Notes: generated from the sequence alone by a model not told the origin. A DNA stretch of 64,000 nt from Caldilineaceae bacterium (GCA_026645575.1 JAPKMW010000001.1:1-64000); one strand, 5' to 3'. Shown: positions 45,454 through 55,257, numbered from the stretch's first letter. A program made the numbers and translations.

Positions 45454-46719
45454 ATGAACTTTTGCAAATATTGGCTCTCCCTCCTGTTGCTATCGCTCTT
45501 CGTCGCCGCCTGCACCTTCACCCAGCCATCGAACTCATCCACCTATCAAGGCCGCGTCCTGCTCTGGCACGCCTGGCCGGAGCCAAAGGCCGCTGCGTTG
45601 ACGGCGGCGCTGACCCGTTTTCAGGCGCTGTATCCTGAGGTAGTGGTCAAGCAGCAAGCCTTTGCCACGTCAGCGGAATTGTTGAATCAGTTCCAGATCG
45701 CGGCGGCGGCAGGGTTAGGGCCGGATCTGATCCTGGCGCCCAGCCAGTGGATTCGCCCATTACAGGAAGCGGACCTGCTCGCGAATATCGCGGCAACGCT
45801 GCCGTCGACGACCATTGACCGCTTCTGGCCGGCGGCGCGCACAGCCATGCGCTATCAGGGTGGCATCTATGGCCTGCCGTTGGCGGTGGACACAATGGTG
45901 CTATACTATGATCGCCGCCTGGTGGAGCAGCCGCCTGCTACCCTTGACGAACTCCTGGCGGCGGCGACCGCGGGTCAGATCGTCGAACTGAGTACGTCCT
46001 TTGTCGATGCCTTCTGGGGCGTACAAGCCTTTGGCGGCCAACTCTTTGACAGTGATGGACGGGTGATTCTCGACCAAGGGGGCTTTGCCGAGTGGCTGGC
46101 CTGGCTGGAAACCGCCCGCGCAACGCCCGACATGATCCTGGAAGGGAATCGGGCCGCGCTGTTGGAACGCTTTATTGCCGGTGGGGTTGCCTATTATGTG
46201 GGGCCGACCAATGAATACGACGCCATTCTGGCCGGGCGCACGACTGACACAACTGCGCCGGCGGCAGACAACCAGGCCGTCATCGCCCAGATTGGCGTTG
46301 CTGCGCTGCCCGGAGGCCCGGTGCTACCGGCTGGGCCTTTTCTGCAAACACAGGGCCTGTTCTTTAGCAACGCCTCTTCGGTCAATCAACGGGTCTTGGC
46401 GCTGACGTTGGCCCAATTTATCACCAGTGCCGAGCAGCAGACCACCTTGATGCGGACGACCGGCCTCATTCCGGCCAACCGCCGGGTGCAGGTCAATGCT
46501 TCTCTGGAACCAGTGATCGCTGCCATACTCGCCCAGGTGCGCACTGCCGCCCCGCTGCCCAATAGCCCACTGCTTGACGAGGTTTTCCGCCGGGGCGACA
46601 GCGCCTATAGCCAGGTGCTGGAAGGCGAAGTTGATCCTGTTACCGCCGCTGCCAACCTCGCTGCCGCTCTCAACGAAAGCAAGGATGATGGAAACGCAAA
46701 CCAGCCTGTTACTCGATGA
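45454..46719 (+). CDS. ABC transporter sugar-binding lipoprotein (solute-binding family 1)
   Basis: A 421-residue exported lipoprotein, with signal SLLLLSLFVAAC and Cys20 as the lipid site. The family-1 solute-binding fold is shown by VLLWHAWPEPKAAALTAALT, ARFQALYPEV-like TRFQALYPEVVVKQQ, GLGPDLILAPSQWIRPL, GIYGLPLAVDTMVLYYD and a Trp/aromatic-rich binding region. No permease or ATPase gene adjoins it. The next gene, an MscS channel, overlaps its 3' end by about 32 bases. The likely ligand is a sugar or oligosaccharide; the nearby xylose isomerase gives weak support. Confidence 0.85.
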   Translation: MNFCKYWLSLLLLSLFVAACTFTQPSNSSTYQGRVLLWHAWPEPKAAALTAALTRFQALYPEVVVKQQAFATSAELLNQFQIAAAAGLGPDLILAPSQWIRPLQEADLLANIAATLPSTTIDRFWPAARTAMRYQGGIYGLPLAVDTMVLYYDRRLVEQPPATLDELLAAATAGQIVELSTSFVDAFWGVQAFGGQLFDSDGRVILDQGGFAEWLAWLETARATPDMILEGNRAALLERFIAGGVAYYVGPTNEYDAILAGRTTDTTAPAADNQAVIAQIGVAALPGGPVLPAGPFLQTQGLFFSNASSVNQRVLALTLAQFITSAEQQTTLMRTTGLIPANRRVQVNASLEPVIAAILAQVRTAAPLPNSPLLDEVFRRGDSAYSQVLEGEVDPVTAAANLAAALNESKDDGNANQPVTR

Positions 46720-48010
46720 TTCGCTGACCGACGCATTGCGCGATCAGCTTGACACGATTCTGTTGATCCTCGAACGGCCAGTGGTGCAATGGCAACTGGG
46801 CGCCTTTTTGCTCGTGATCCTGGCCGCGTGGGCAGTGCCCTGGCTGTTGCGGCGCAGCGTCGATGCAGTGGCTCGTCGGCGCCAGAGCGGGAAAATCATC
46901 ACCTGGCCGAGCCGCTGGGAAGAGTGGCAGGAAAGTCTGGCGCGCGTGGCGCTGGCGCTGGGTTACACGCTGTCGCCCATTCTGGGGTTGATCTTTGGCT
47001 ATGTTGCAGCACAGAGCTTTCAGTTGTTTGGTTGGCCTTCCGGCTTGATCGAACGGCTACTGCCGATCTTCTGGTTGATCCTGGCCTATCGCCTTTGCGC
47101 CGGTTTTCTTCATGCCTTCTATGATCGCAAACATGCCCGCCGTTATCAGGATCGTCTGCTTACCCCATTATCGCTGCTCCTCCTGCTGCTGATTCTGCGC
47201 ACTACCCTGGCCGGCGCCTTGCCCATCGGGCGCATGACGTTGATCACCCTGCTGGAGACGCCCGTGACGCTGTCGGCGCTCTTTGGCGCGGCGGTTACGT
47301 TTTACCTCTTCTGGCTCACGGCCTGGATCACCGGCGGTTTGCTCAAGCGCTTGTTATCAACCTCGTCCGTGACAGGGCAAGGGTCAGCCAACACAGCGGT
47401 GATCGTCAGCCGTTATGCCATTATCGGCATTGGCGCCCTGCTGGCGATCAGCACGCTTGGCTTCAATCTGTCGGCGCTGGCGATTATTGGCGGTGGTCTC
47501 TCTGTCGGTATCGGTTTTGGTCTACAGGAATTGGTGGCAAATTTTGTTAGCGGCATTCTGTTGCTCTTCGAGTCCACGGTGCGCCCCGGCAATGTCATCG
47601 AAGTGCAGGGTCAGCGCGGCGTGATCGATCAGTTGCGGATGCGGGCAACAGTGGTGCGCGTGGCCGACAATGTGGAAGTTTCGATTCCCAACAAGAACCT
47701 GCTCACCTCGACCATGACCACCTACACTCAACCTGAATCCTCGGTGCGCCGGAAGTTACCGGTGAGCGTGGGCCACGGCAGCGAACCGACGACAGTTCGT
47801 GATCTGCTGTTGGATATCGCCGGACGACATGGACAAGTTTTAAAGACGCCGGCGCCCACAGTGCTGTTTAATGGCTTTGGCGGCGCCCGCCTCCAATTTG
47901 AACTGGTCGTCTGGGTCGACGACCCACCCAATGCCGACAAAGTGAGCAGTGATCTCTACTTCATGATCTGGAGCGAATTCAAGAAAAACCAGATCGAAAT
48001 CCCCGCCTAA
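46688..48010 (+). CDS. MscS-family mechanosensitive ion channel
   Basis: A 440-residue channel with about five hydrophobic segments before the MscS core. The core has LAIIGGGLSVGIGFGLQELV (the Gly/Ala-rich pore helix), ANFVSGILLLFESTVRPGN and VIEVQGQRGVIDQLRMRATVV (beta domain). The C-terminal mixed domain ends FKKNQIEIPA, closely matching MscS. It should open under osmotic down-shock. Start ATG 46688 (or 46685) inside the 3' end of the solute-binding protein gene, so the two are coupled. Confidence 0.9.
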   Translation: METQTSLLLDDSLTDALRDQLDTILLILERPVVQWQLGAFLLVILAAWAVPWLLRRSVDAVARRRQSGKIITWPSRWEEWQESLARVALALGYTLSPILGLIFGYVAAQSFQLFGWPSGLIERLLPIFWLILAYRLCAGFLHAFYDRKHARRYQDRLLTPLSLLLLLLILRTTLAGALPIGRMTLITLLETPVTLSALFGAAVTFYLFWLTAWITGGLLKRLLSTSSVTGQGSANTAVIVSRYAIIGIGALLAISTLGFNLSALAIIGGGLSVGIGFGLQELVANFVSGILLLFESTVRPGNVIEVQGQRGVIDQLRMRATVVRVADNVEVSIPNKNLLTSTMTTYTQPESSVRRKLPVSVGHGSEPTTVRDLLLDIAGRHGQVLKTPAPTVLFNGFGGARLQFELVVWVDDPPNADKVSSDLYFMIWSEFKKNQIEIPA

Positions 48011-48131
48011 CCAAAGTCAATAGTCTGGACTACGCGACTACACGACTAAGGACTACTGAATTTCCCTCCTCACCAAAAGTTTGTTACGATCTAAGGGTCT
48101 TTTATTCCCAAAACCACAAAGGAGAACTGTT

Positions 48132-49298
48132 ATGGCGAACTATCAACCTCTCCCGGAACACAAATTTACCTTTGGTCTCTGGACCATTGCCAACCCGGGG
48201 CGCGATCCTTTTGGCGATGCGGTCCGCAAATCGCTCTCGCCGGTTGAAATTGTCCATCTGCTGGCCGAAGTGGGCGCCTATGGCGTCAACTTACACGACA
48301 ATGATCTCGTGCCGATCAACGCAACGGCAGCGGAAGAGGCGCAGATCATGAAAGAGTTCAAGAAGGCGCTGAGTGACACTGGCATTGTGGTGCCAATGGC
48401 GACGACGAACCTCTTCTATCACCCGATCTTCCGCGATGGCGCCTTTACTAGCAACGATCCCAAAGTGCGCGCCTACGCGCTGCAAAAGACCATGCACTCG
48501 ATGGATCTAGGGGCGGAGTTGGGCGCCAAAGTCTATGTCTTCTGGGGCGGGCGTGAAGGCACCGACACTGATGCGGGCAAGAGTGCGCTGGATGCCGGTA
48601 AGTGGTTCCGCGACGCACTCAACTTTCTCTGCGAATATAGCATCGACCAGGGGTACGGCTACAAATTTGCCCTGGAACCGAAGCCCAACGAACCCCGTGG
48701 CGACCTCTACTTGCCCACCACGGGCGCCATGCTCGGCTTTATCGCCACGCTCGATCACCCGGAGATGGTCGGCCTCAACCCCGAATTTGCCCATGATATG
48801 ATGGCCGGCTTGAACTTTATGCATGCTGTCGCCCAGGCGTGGGATGCGGGCAAACTCTTCCACATCGACCTCAACGATCAAAACCCAGGCCGCTTTGACC
48901 AGGATTTCCGCTTTGGCTCGCACAACATCAAGCAATCGTTCTTCCTGGTCAAGTTCTTGGAAGATGTGGGCTACACCGGCTCGCGCCACTTCGACGCCCA
49001 TGCCTATCGCACCGCCGACCTCGACGATATCAAAGCCTTTGCCCGTGGCTGTATGCGCACCTATCTGATCTTCAAGGAAAAGGCGGAGCAATTCCGGCAG
49101 GACAAAGAGATTCAGGATCTGTTGGCCCAAATCAAAGCCGACGATGGCTCGATGAACCAATACTTTGGCAGCTATAGCCGTGAAAAGGCCAACGCCCTCA
49201 AAGCCCAGACCTTTGATCGCGACGGTATCGCCGCCAAAGGCCAACCCTACGAACGGCTCGACCAACTGGTCATCGATCTGTTACTGGGTGTGCGATAA
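48132..49298 (+). CDS. xylA: Xylose isomerase
   Basis: A 388-residue TIM-barrel enzyme converting D-xylose to D-xylulose, of the shorter actinobacterial-type class. [53 protein letters not shown] and HIDLNDQ hold the His, Glu and Asp residues of the active site and two metal sites in the expected order. Start ATG 48132 behind CAAAGGAGAACTGTT; upstream codons are not part of the protein. No xylulokinase is adjacent. Strongly supported. Confidence 0.95.
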   Translation: MANYQPLPEHKFTFGLWTIANPGRDPFGDAVRKSLSPVEIVHLLAEVGAYGVNLHDNDLVPINATAAEEAQIMKEFKKALSDTGIVVPMATTNLFYHPIFRDGAFTSNDPKVRAYALQKTMHSMDLGAELGAKVYVFWGGREGTDTDAGKSALDAGKWFRDALNFLCEYSIDQGYGYKFALEPKPNEPRGDLYLPTTGAMLGFIATLDHPEMVGLNPEFAHDMMAGLNFMHAVAQAWDAGKLFHIDLNDQNPGRFDQDFRFGSHNIKQSFFLVKFLEDVGYTGSRHFDAHAYRTADLDDIKAFARGCMRTYLIFKEKAEQFRQDKEIQDLLAQIKADDGSMNQYFGSYSREKANALKAQTFDRDGIAAKGQPYERLDQLVIDLLLGVR

Positions 49299-49356
49299 AG
49301 CCCCATCTAGCAGAATAATGATTCTGTACGATTGTATGACTGTGCGTATCAAACCA

Positions 49357-49467
49357 GGACTTACATAAGACGAGACCTCCGGGAGGTGGGCAAACGCAAT
49401 CCGGTTAACCAAACCCGCTGTCCCACCTCCCGGAGGTCTCGTCAGCCGCCATCTTGCGTAAGTCCTA
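49357..49467. repeat. Composite inverted repeat: AGGACTTAC outer and GACCTCCGGGA inner arms
   Basis: AGGACTTACATAAG pairs with CTTGCGTAAGTCCT, and inside it ACGAGACCTCCGGGAGGTGG pairs with the CCACCTCCCGGAGGTCTCGT run. The inner GACCTCCGGGA is shared with 16002-16068. Confidence 0.85.
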
Positions 49468-49494
49468 AAACTAATGACTCCCTGAAAACCGGTG

Positions 49495-49567
49495 GCCCGC
49501 CTGTCATTCTGAAAGAATCTCTAGCGTATTGTGACCTAGAGATTCTTTCAGAATGACAGGCGGGCCT
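49495..49567. repeat. Perfect 31-bp inverted repeat, TCATTCTGAAAGAATC family
   Basis: Arms at 49495-49525 and 49537-49567, opening GGCCCGCCTGTCATTCTGAA. This is the longest perfect arm found in the window. It shares 21 bases of each arm with 18817-18875. Confidence 0.92.
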
Positions 49568-49881
49568 TACTGCTTTGCAAGCCAGCTCCTTTATCTGAAC
49601 CTGCTGCGCAACAGGATTTCGCACTGTCACTTTGGCACAATGATTGGTAAATGCTTTTCGGGTATGTTGAATATTTCACAATCGCACAAAATTCTGCTAA
49701 GATGGGCCGTCCGTAGCGGCAGTAAGGTTGGTTGGCTACGGATCACGCTTTACCACGGTGAGCAGACGTCAGCAGGATGGAGGGTTTTGTGAATGATTCT
49801 CCCGTTTGTTCAGTAATAAGCTGTTCGACGCTGAATGGTGCCGGGGCAAAGGGTGTTTTATCTAAAAATAAGGAGTACATC

Positions 49882-50178
49882 ATGATTAAGCGCGAAATTG
49901 TCAAAAAAACCAATCAAATCAAGCTGACCTTTATTCAGCCTTATGACGAAAGCAAAGCCCGGACTTATGTCTTGGGCGACTTTAACCGCTGGACGCCCAA
50001 GGTGCATCCGCTGGTCAAACGCACCAACGGCACCATGAGCGCCTCTATCACCCTCGACCCTGGTCAAAAGGTCCGCTTCCGCTACTACAGTGAAGACGGC
50101 GCCTGGTTCAATGATGAAGCCGCCGACCGCTATGAGGTGGGTGAACATGGCGCCGAGAACTGCGTCGTAGAAGTGTAG
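49882..50178 (+). CDS. Stand-alone glycogen-binding (CBM48/isoamylase N-like) protein
   Basis: A 98-residue immunoglobulin-like domain. RTYVLGDFNRWTPKVHPLVK and VRFRYYSEDGAWFNDEAADR match the carbohydrate-binding E-set domain of AMPK-beta and branching enzymes. They include the Trp of FNxW and the YRY-type strand. No catalytic domain is attached. Start ATG 49882 behind AAGGAGTACATC. It could bind glycogen or another alpha-glucan; no partner is nearby. Confidence 0.85.
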   Translation: MIKREIVKKTNQIKLTFIQPYDESKARTYVLGDFNRWTPKVHPLVKRTNGTMSASITLDPGQKVRFRYYSEDGAWFNDEAADRYEVGEHGAENCVVEV

Positions 50179-50192
50179 AGCAGTTTCCCTGT

Positions 50193-50268
50193 TCCGTAGG
50201 GACGCTTGAATTTATAGCGATGACCGAATGATCACTGCTCCTAAACTCAAGCGTCCCCGTGGGACGGG
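50193..50268. repeat. Inverted repeat, GGGACGCTTGA/TAAACTC family (copy 3)
   Basis: CCGTAGGGACGCTTGAATTT pairs with AAACTCAAGCGTCCCCGTGG around a 28-base middle. It lies between convergent genes. Confidence 0.85.
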
Positions 50269-50290
50269 CGTTATCGGCCCATCCTCTTTT

Positions 50291-53200
50291 TTACCCCTTT
50301 AGCCACGTCAATAACTGTTGTTGTGATTCTTCAGTCGTAAAATATTCAAAGTGGGTGCAGTTGACCAGGGCGGTTTTGAGCAGGTTGGCTGGGTATTGAC
50401 CATTGCGCACGCCCAACATGCTTTGCACCGCGATGACCAGATCGTTTTGATCGCTAAAGAAGGTATCCAGCGCCACGTCCACACTGCCCAGCACTTTCTG
50501 TTTTAGCCGTTCCCAAGCAGTGGCATCTAGGTGCGGTGGTTTGTTATTTTGGCCAACCAGGATAAAATAGGGTGTTGTGACTGGTTTCGTCGAATGGTTG
50601 AGGTCGTGCAGGATCGACGAGTTGGGACGTAAATCCTCGACGGCGACACCATCTTCGGCCAGCTTTTGTAGCGCCCAACCGCCAATCGCCGCTGGGGTCC
50701 ACCAAGCCGCATTATTGAGCGCCAGCGTTGTCACCCATGGCACAAACTTCTTAACCTCCGCTAATCGCGTGCCGCCATTGGGTGGACCGGCCAGAAAACA
50801 GCGGCGCACAATAGCATCACCACCCCACAACTCCACCATACAGCGGGTGATCATCGTTCCCATGCTATGCGCAAAGAGATCAACCTTTATGCCAGGAATT
50901 TGATCCAATCGCGCCGCACGGAGCGCATCAGCTAACATACGCCCATTCTCGCTGATTCCAGTGTTGAACGATTCATAGTCAAAGGTCAGCACATGGTCAT
51001 AGTGAACGCCGGCTTGGGGCGGCATGGTGCAGAGCCAACGCGCCTGTTCCTTGCTTTCAGCGCTAAAACCATGGACAGCTACCGCAATCCGATCATGGGG
51101 GCGAAAACGCTCAGGGTCAATGCCGCGATAGTAGAGAACGCCGGTTGGCAGCGTCACGGCGGTTTCATCCGCTTCTGGTTCACCGGCTTCGCTCAACGGC
51201 GCAAAGCGCACTCGCCGCAACCCTAAGGTGGCATCGGTCACACCTACCATTTTGTAGAGATAAAGCTTGAGGACGCGCCCAACGCCGCGCGTACTGCGCA
51301 AAGGCTGAACCTCTGCTCTGTCTTCAGGGGACAACTCACCCGTAGACAAGTCGCTGGACGGCAACCAGTCGACGGCCACGGTTTGTGGATCGCCCGTACT
51401 CCGTCCGACCGGATAATAGAAATTGCCGTCAAAGGCTACGGCGAAGAGCGGTTCCACCTCACCAACTGTTTCATTGAGGTGCAGCTTAAGCGGGGTTGCT
51501 GCGGTCACAGCCTGGCGGGCCACATCATCGGCTTCGATTTCCAAAAAAGCGCCACCGGGGGCAGCCGTGCGCGTGGCGACAAACGGCGCCAGGACAAATC
51601 GTTCCGGCTGGGTGGCGATCCCTGGCGGGACCTGAAGATCCAGGGTGTCGTTAGCGGCCCGTGTACTCTGGTTGGCGGTCATCACCCGCACGCTGCCGGT
51701 AAAGCCGAGCGGCGGCTCCACTTCCAATGCAAAAGCTGGTAATGCTGTGCGCACCCCGCCCGTCACTGTGCGGGTCATGCGATCCGGCGCCGCCACCGTG
51801 GTCACGGCCAATTCAGCGGTGGTCCACTCATCTTCCGTTGTTGCGGGGGGCGGACCATACGCACTGCGTTGCCCCCCCAGCATGGCGCTTTGCAAAATTT
51901 GCTCAAGCGGTGAGAGAGGGCGATCCGTCGCTGGAGCAACACTTTTGGTGGTAAAAGGGCTTTTGAGGGCGCCCTGCATCAGCACGTCAAAGTTGGTCTC
52001 CTGCACAGTGGCAATGACTTTGAAACGATCTCGGCGCTCTGTCATCCCCGCCGACACTTGCAGAATAAACTGCTCAGTCCGTCGATTGGAGAGACCGATG
52101 CTGACGGTGCGTCCGGGGGCAAGCGCTTCGTGGGCGCCGGCCGTGTCCGGGTAAAGCTGGGCAACACTCCAATCCCAGGCAAAGCCCAAGAGCGTCACAT
52201 AGAGCGGCTGGCTCGATTGGTTGGTGATTTCCCAGACCACCTTTGTCGTCGCGCTGTTGATCAATTCGCCGCCGGGGGTGCGCTGGATTTTCTGGGCAAG
52301 CGGTTGTTGGGTATTCGGGTCAAAGGCGAGTTCTTTCATCTCCAACCGGATGGCGCCGGCTAACTCAGAATGCGGGGCGGTGTTGCGCAGTTCCAGCGCG
52401 TTGTGATAGCGGGCCAGGTGGGCCAGATCCATCGCCAAGCTGTCCAACTCATTGGTGGCAAAGGGCGCGACCAGCAACTGGCCGCTGTTATCCTGAATTT
52501 CTAACCGCTCATTCTGGAGCGCCACACGAAAATCGGCCGTACCTTCGACAACCCGCAGATAGCTGGAAACGTCGATGAAATTTGGATCAGCCTGTGGCCC
52601 TAACCGTTGGCGGATGGCATCAGCCAACCCGGCGTTCGGCACGGCGAGCAGCACCTTGCGCTGACGATTGCTATAGCTGAGTTGATACAAGCAGCAGCGG
52701 GAATGCAACGCCACCGCCGCCATGTCGCCGCTAATGACCACACAGCCGCTCTCGACGGCGCCCTCTTCTTCGATCTGTAAGCGGGCCAGTGGTGCGCCGG
52801 CATCGGCCACGGTGCGGGTGGTCGGCGGATAGGCATCCAGCAACGCGCCGCTAGTGAGGCCATGGGCAACGCCGCCGTCGATCCAGATCAGACCATCCCG
52901 TTTGGCAACAACGGTGAAAAAGGCGTCCCGTTGGGGGCGCAAGCCGCCAAAGAGTTCCCGGTCACGATCCCCTTCGCACTGCGGCATCTGGTTGGGGTAG
53001 GCGCTGTTAACCTGGTGACGAATCCGTTCATGGAGTTCGCGGTAGGTGAGCGAACTGTTGGGGGGCAGTTGGGTCAATTCCCGTTGCAGGAAGTAGGTCA
53101 TGGCCCCATGCCAACGCCGCTGGTTGCCGTCGACCAGGGCGTATTCGTTTGCTAGCTCTTTGTCACGGCAGCCGGCCAGCAGCACATGCTTGTCGCCAAG

Positions 53201-53824
53201 TTCCCAGTTGCTGGTGTTGATCGCCCGTGTCATGGCCAATGTTGTCGGTCGCTGACTTTCCGGCGGCTGAGGACGCGTGTCCGGGGGGCAGCGCCGCGCT
53301 TTGGCAATGGATTCATCAGCCAGCACAACGAGATCGCGCGTGCCGGAACCGGAGTGACAACAATCCAGAATAATGGTCACATTGGCGCTATATTCGTTTA
53401 GCTCGGCGATCAACTGGCCCAATTCCCAATCTTTGATGTCATAGATGCCAGGTAGGCGACTGTCGTGGGCGACCAGTGTTTCGTCCATGCCGTCCGGCTC
53501 CGTTCCCGTTTCGTCGCGCGCTTGGGAGCCATGACCGCTGTAGTGAAAGAGAAAAGCCGGCGGCGGATCGGTGCGACCGGCTTGCGCCCAAGCTTTGGCT
53601 TTCTCGATCAGGAAATGGCGAAAGGCCAGCTTGATCGCCTGGTGGGTGGCGGCTTCGTTGGTCAACTGGCGGATGTTGGCGGCGGGAACTGCGAAGGTGC
53701 GTTGCAGTAGATCGGCCATTGCTGCCACATCGTTGACACAACCGCGCAAATTCGGCACCCGGCTGCGTGGATCATAGCGATCAATGCCGACCAGCAAGGT
53801 ATACAGTTCAGACGCGTTACTCAT
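50291..53824 (-). CDS. Caspase (peptidase C14) fused to an alpha/beta-hydrolase
   Basis: A 1177-residue protein. The N-terminal caspase domain (1-300) has YTLLVGIDRYDP, FHYSGHGSQ (His98) and IILDCCHSGSGTRD (Cys156), the catalytic dyad of prokaryotic metacaspases. A middle part of some 500 residues includes WEITNQSSQPLYVTLLGFAW, of the kind found in DUF4384 domains. The C-terminal third is a lipase-like serine hydrolase: VAVHGFSAESKEQ, FAHSMGTMITRC with the nucleophile Ser, then GPPNGGTRLAEVKKFVPW. There is no signal peptide or membrane segment. Start ATG 53824 behind AAGGAGGGCAAG. Proteolytic activation of a fused lipase or amidase is the obvious idea; no proof is in the sequence. Confidence 0.87.
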   Translation of the reverse strand: MSNASELYTLLVGIDRYDPRSRVPNLRGCVNDVAAMADLLQRTFAVPAANIRQLTNEAATHQAIKLAFRHFLIEKAKAWAQAGRTDPPPAFLFHYSGHGSQARDETGTEPDGMDETLVAHDSRLPGIYDIKDWELGQLIAELNEYSANVTIILDCCHSGSGTRDLVVLADESIAKARRCPPDTRPQPPESQRPTTLAMTRAINTSNWELGDKHVLLAGCRDKELANEYALVDGNQRRWHGAMTYFLQRELTQLPPNSSLTYRELHERIRHQVNSAYPNQMPQCEGDRDRELFGGLRPQRDAFFTVVAKRDGLIWIDGGVAHGLTSGALLDAYPPTTRTVADAGAPLARLQIEEEGAVESGCVVISGDMAAVALHSRCCLYQLSYSNRQRKVLLAVPNAGLADAIRQRLGPQADPNFIDVSSYLRVVEGTADFRVALQNERLEIQDNSGQLLVAPFATNELDSLAMDLAHLARYHNALELRNTAPHSELAGAIRLEMKELAFDPNTQQPLAQKIQRTPGGELINSATTKVVWEITNQSSQPLYVTLLGFAWDWSVAQLYPDTAGAHEALAPGRTVSIGLSNRRTEQFILQVSAGMTERRDRFKVIATVQETNFDVLMQGALKSPFTTKSVAPATDRPLSPLEQILQSAMLGGQRSAYGPPPATTEDEWTTAELAVTTVAAPDRMTRTVTGGVRTALPAFALEVEPPLGFTGSVRVMTANQSTRAANDTLDLQVPPGIATQPERFVLAPFVATRTAAPGGAFLEIEADDVARQAVTAATPLKLHLNETVGEVEPLFAVAFDGNFYYPVGRSTGDPQTVAVDWLPSSDLSTGELSPEDRAEVQPLRSTRGVGRVLKLYLYKMVGVTDATLGLRRVRFAPLSEAGEPEADETAVTLPTGVLYYRGIDPERFRPHDRIAVAVHGFSAESKEQARWLCTMPPQAGVHYDHVLTFDYESFNTGISENGRMLADALRAARLDQIPGIKVDLFAHSMGTMITRCMVELWGGDAIVRRCFLAGPPNGGTRLAEVKKFVPWVTTLALNNAAWWTPAAIGGWALQKLAEDGVAVEDLRPNSSILHDLNHSTKPVTTPYFILVGQNNKPPHLDATAWERLKQKVLGSVDVALDTFFSDQNDLVIAVQSMLGVRNGQYPANLLKTALVNCTHFEYFTTEESQQQLLTWLKG

Positions 53825-53924
53825 CTTGCCCTCCTTGATAGGTGAAGTGGTTTTTCTATTGAATAAACGGCAAACCACGGCAATTTGGGTTCTGGCGGGT
53901 TGGTGGGATGGCTTGGTTGATTAG

Positions 53925-53981
53925 GTAGTTGGGTAGCCCCGCTGGTTGAGCCTGTCGAAACCAGCGGGGCTACCCAACTAC
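53925..53981. repeat. Perfect 23-bp inverted repeat with TTGAGCCTGTCGA loop
   Basis: Arms at 53925-53947 and 53959-53981 (GTAGTTGGGTAGCCCCGCTG and so on). The loop GAGCCTGTCGA nearly equals that of the repeat at 8199-8257. The right arm supplies the VG-stop of the YigZ gene on the minus strand. Confidence 0.92.
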
Positions 53982-54613
53982 CCCACTAACTCAGTTGCCG
54001 TTAGTTCGAGGATCGCCTGGCCGTTGGTTAATTCGGTGATGGCGGCAGTGAAGGGCGTTACTTGCTCGACGGGCAAGGTGATTTCGTAGATAACATCGGC
54101 GGCATATTGTTCGTTACGCAGGTGCGCTTCAAAGGCGGGCAGCAAACGTTGTAATGGCGTCACATAGCTATAGTCAAATAGTAAGGTGAGAGTGGCTTTC
54201 GGGACACGTTCAACTAGGGGCAACGTTGCCAGGGCAAGCTGCACCCCGCCGCTGTACGCTTTGACCAAGCCGCCTTTACCCAAGAGGGTGCCGCCAAAGT
54301 AACGGGTAACGACCGCTGTAACATCACCGACCTTGCTGTGCAACAAAACGGTGAGCATGGGACGCCCTGCTGTGCCATGTGGTTCGCCGTCGTCGCTCAT
54401 GCCGTTTTGGCCGGTGCTGCCGGGGGGACCAACTACATAGGCCCAGCAATTGTGGTTGGCGTCGGCAAATTCCATATTGGTAGCAGCAATAAACGTACGC
54501 GCCGCTTCCACCGTCGGGGTATAAGCGATGGTGGTAATGAAGCGGCTGCGTAAAATTTCCTCTTCAGTACGATGGGATTGGGCTGGGATGGAATAACGGC
54601 CAGGTGAAGTCAC
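53978..54613 (-). CDS. yigZ: YigZ/IMPACT-family protein
   Basis: A 211-residue protein of the UPF0029/IMPACT class. [22 protein letters not shown] leads the N-terminal domain. [14 protein letters not shown], followed by [20 protein letters not shown], is the strongly conserved family core. The C-terminal domain, with [14 protein letters not shown] and related strands, has an elongation-factor-like fold. The exact role of this family is unsettled; relatives bind nucleic acids or the translation machinery. Start GTG 54613, with no better ATG. Its stop is provided by the repeat arm at 53978. Confidence 0.88.
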   Translation of the reverse strand: MTSPGRYSIPAQSHRTEEEILRSRFITTIAYTPTVEAARTFIAATNMEFADANHNCWAYVVGPPGSTGQNGMSDDGEPHGTAGRPMLTVLLHSKVGDVTAVVTRYFGGTLLGKGGLVKAYSGGVQLALATLPLVERVPKATLTLLFDYSYVTPLQRLLPAFEAHLRNEQYAADVIYEITLPVEQVTPFTAAITELTNGQAILELTATELVG

Positions 54614-54625
54614 GGTTGTCCTGAA

Positions 54626-54904
54626 CTACCACTTTTCGTCATCGTCGTCATCCAGATCGTCGTCGAAATCATCGAATTCGTCGTCGTCCCAGTCGTCATC
54701 AAATTCTTCATCATCCAAATCTTCAAAGTCATCGTCATCGTCCCACTCTTCTTCATCGTCATAACCGGGGTCTAATTCGAGCGGATTGGTACTCACGACC
54801 TCCAATCTGGCGCCACAATTGGCGCAAACGACCCGTTGACCAACACGGGCGCGGTCGCTTACTTCAATTTCTTCATCGCATTCGGCGCAGGTTGCCATTG
54901 CCAT
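54626..54904 (-). CDS. LysW-like zinc ribbon with a long acidic tail
   Basis: A 92-residue protein. MAMATCAECDEEIEV and VVCANCGARLEVVS form a four-Cys zinc ribbon (Cys6, 9, 27, 30) followed by NPLELDPG, closely matching LysW/ArgW amino-group carrier proteins. LysW normally ends soon afterwards with EDWGE. Here a tail of about 46 residues follows, nearly all Asp and Glu with Trp, Phe or Leu spaced at regular intervals, ending DDEKW. The last residue is Trp rather than the conjugating Glu. Start ATG 54904 behind AGAAGG. No lysine- or arginine-synthesis genes are near, so a different role is likely. Confidence 0.8.
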   Translation of the reverse strand: MAMATCAECDEEIEVSDRARVGQRVVCANCGARLEVVSTNPLELDPGYDDEEEWDDDDDFEDLDDEEFDDDWDDDEFDDFDDDLDDDDDEKW

Positions 54905-55257
54905 AACATGCCTTCTTTCCTTCGTTCTGTATAGATGAGATCCTAATTTATGCAAGAATAAAAGTGATCATATTGGAATATATGTGATTGCGGATACAAT
55001 TAGACCCGGCACTTGTAGATTATAAAATTACTCCTAAATAATTGAAAAATCAGCGATAGCTTAAGGTAAACAAAGGTGATGAATTTAGTGGCAGGTAGCG
55101 GGTAGTCAAAATACATTTGCCACTTGCCGCCTGTCGCCTGTCACCCCATAGGAAACACGCATTGGGAAACATTCGTTGGAAACGTTGACATTCTGTAGGC
55201 AAAGCGCTACAATCTTTGCCGAGAACCATCTACTTATTCTAGGACAAGTTCAGCCCT
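54905..55257. other. 353-base gap between divergent genes
   Basis: AT-rich sequence holding the divergent control regions of the zinc-ribbon gene (minus) and the PP2C-like gene (plus). A loose GGCAGGTAGCGGGTAG / CTTGCCGCCTGTCGCCTG repeat pair lies at 55089-55143. No gene, RNA or clear promoter is seen. Confidence 0.5.

Larger units (their letters stand above)
49299..49881. other. 583-base intergenic region made largely of two inverted repeats
   Basis: It contains the composite repeats at 49357-49467 and 49495-49567, a further AT-rich stretch and a ribosome-binding site (AAGGAG) at its end. A 79-codon frame at 49553-49792 begins within a repeat and has no family resemblance, so I do not call it a gene. 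Confidence 0.6.

Noticed and set aside
49553..49792. A 79-codon frame in the large intergenic region
   Set aside because: It begins in the arm of an inverted repeat, has no ribosome-binding site and no family resemblance.
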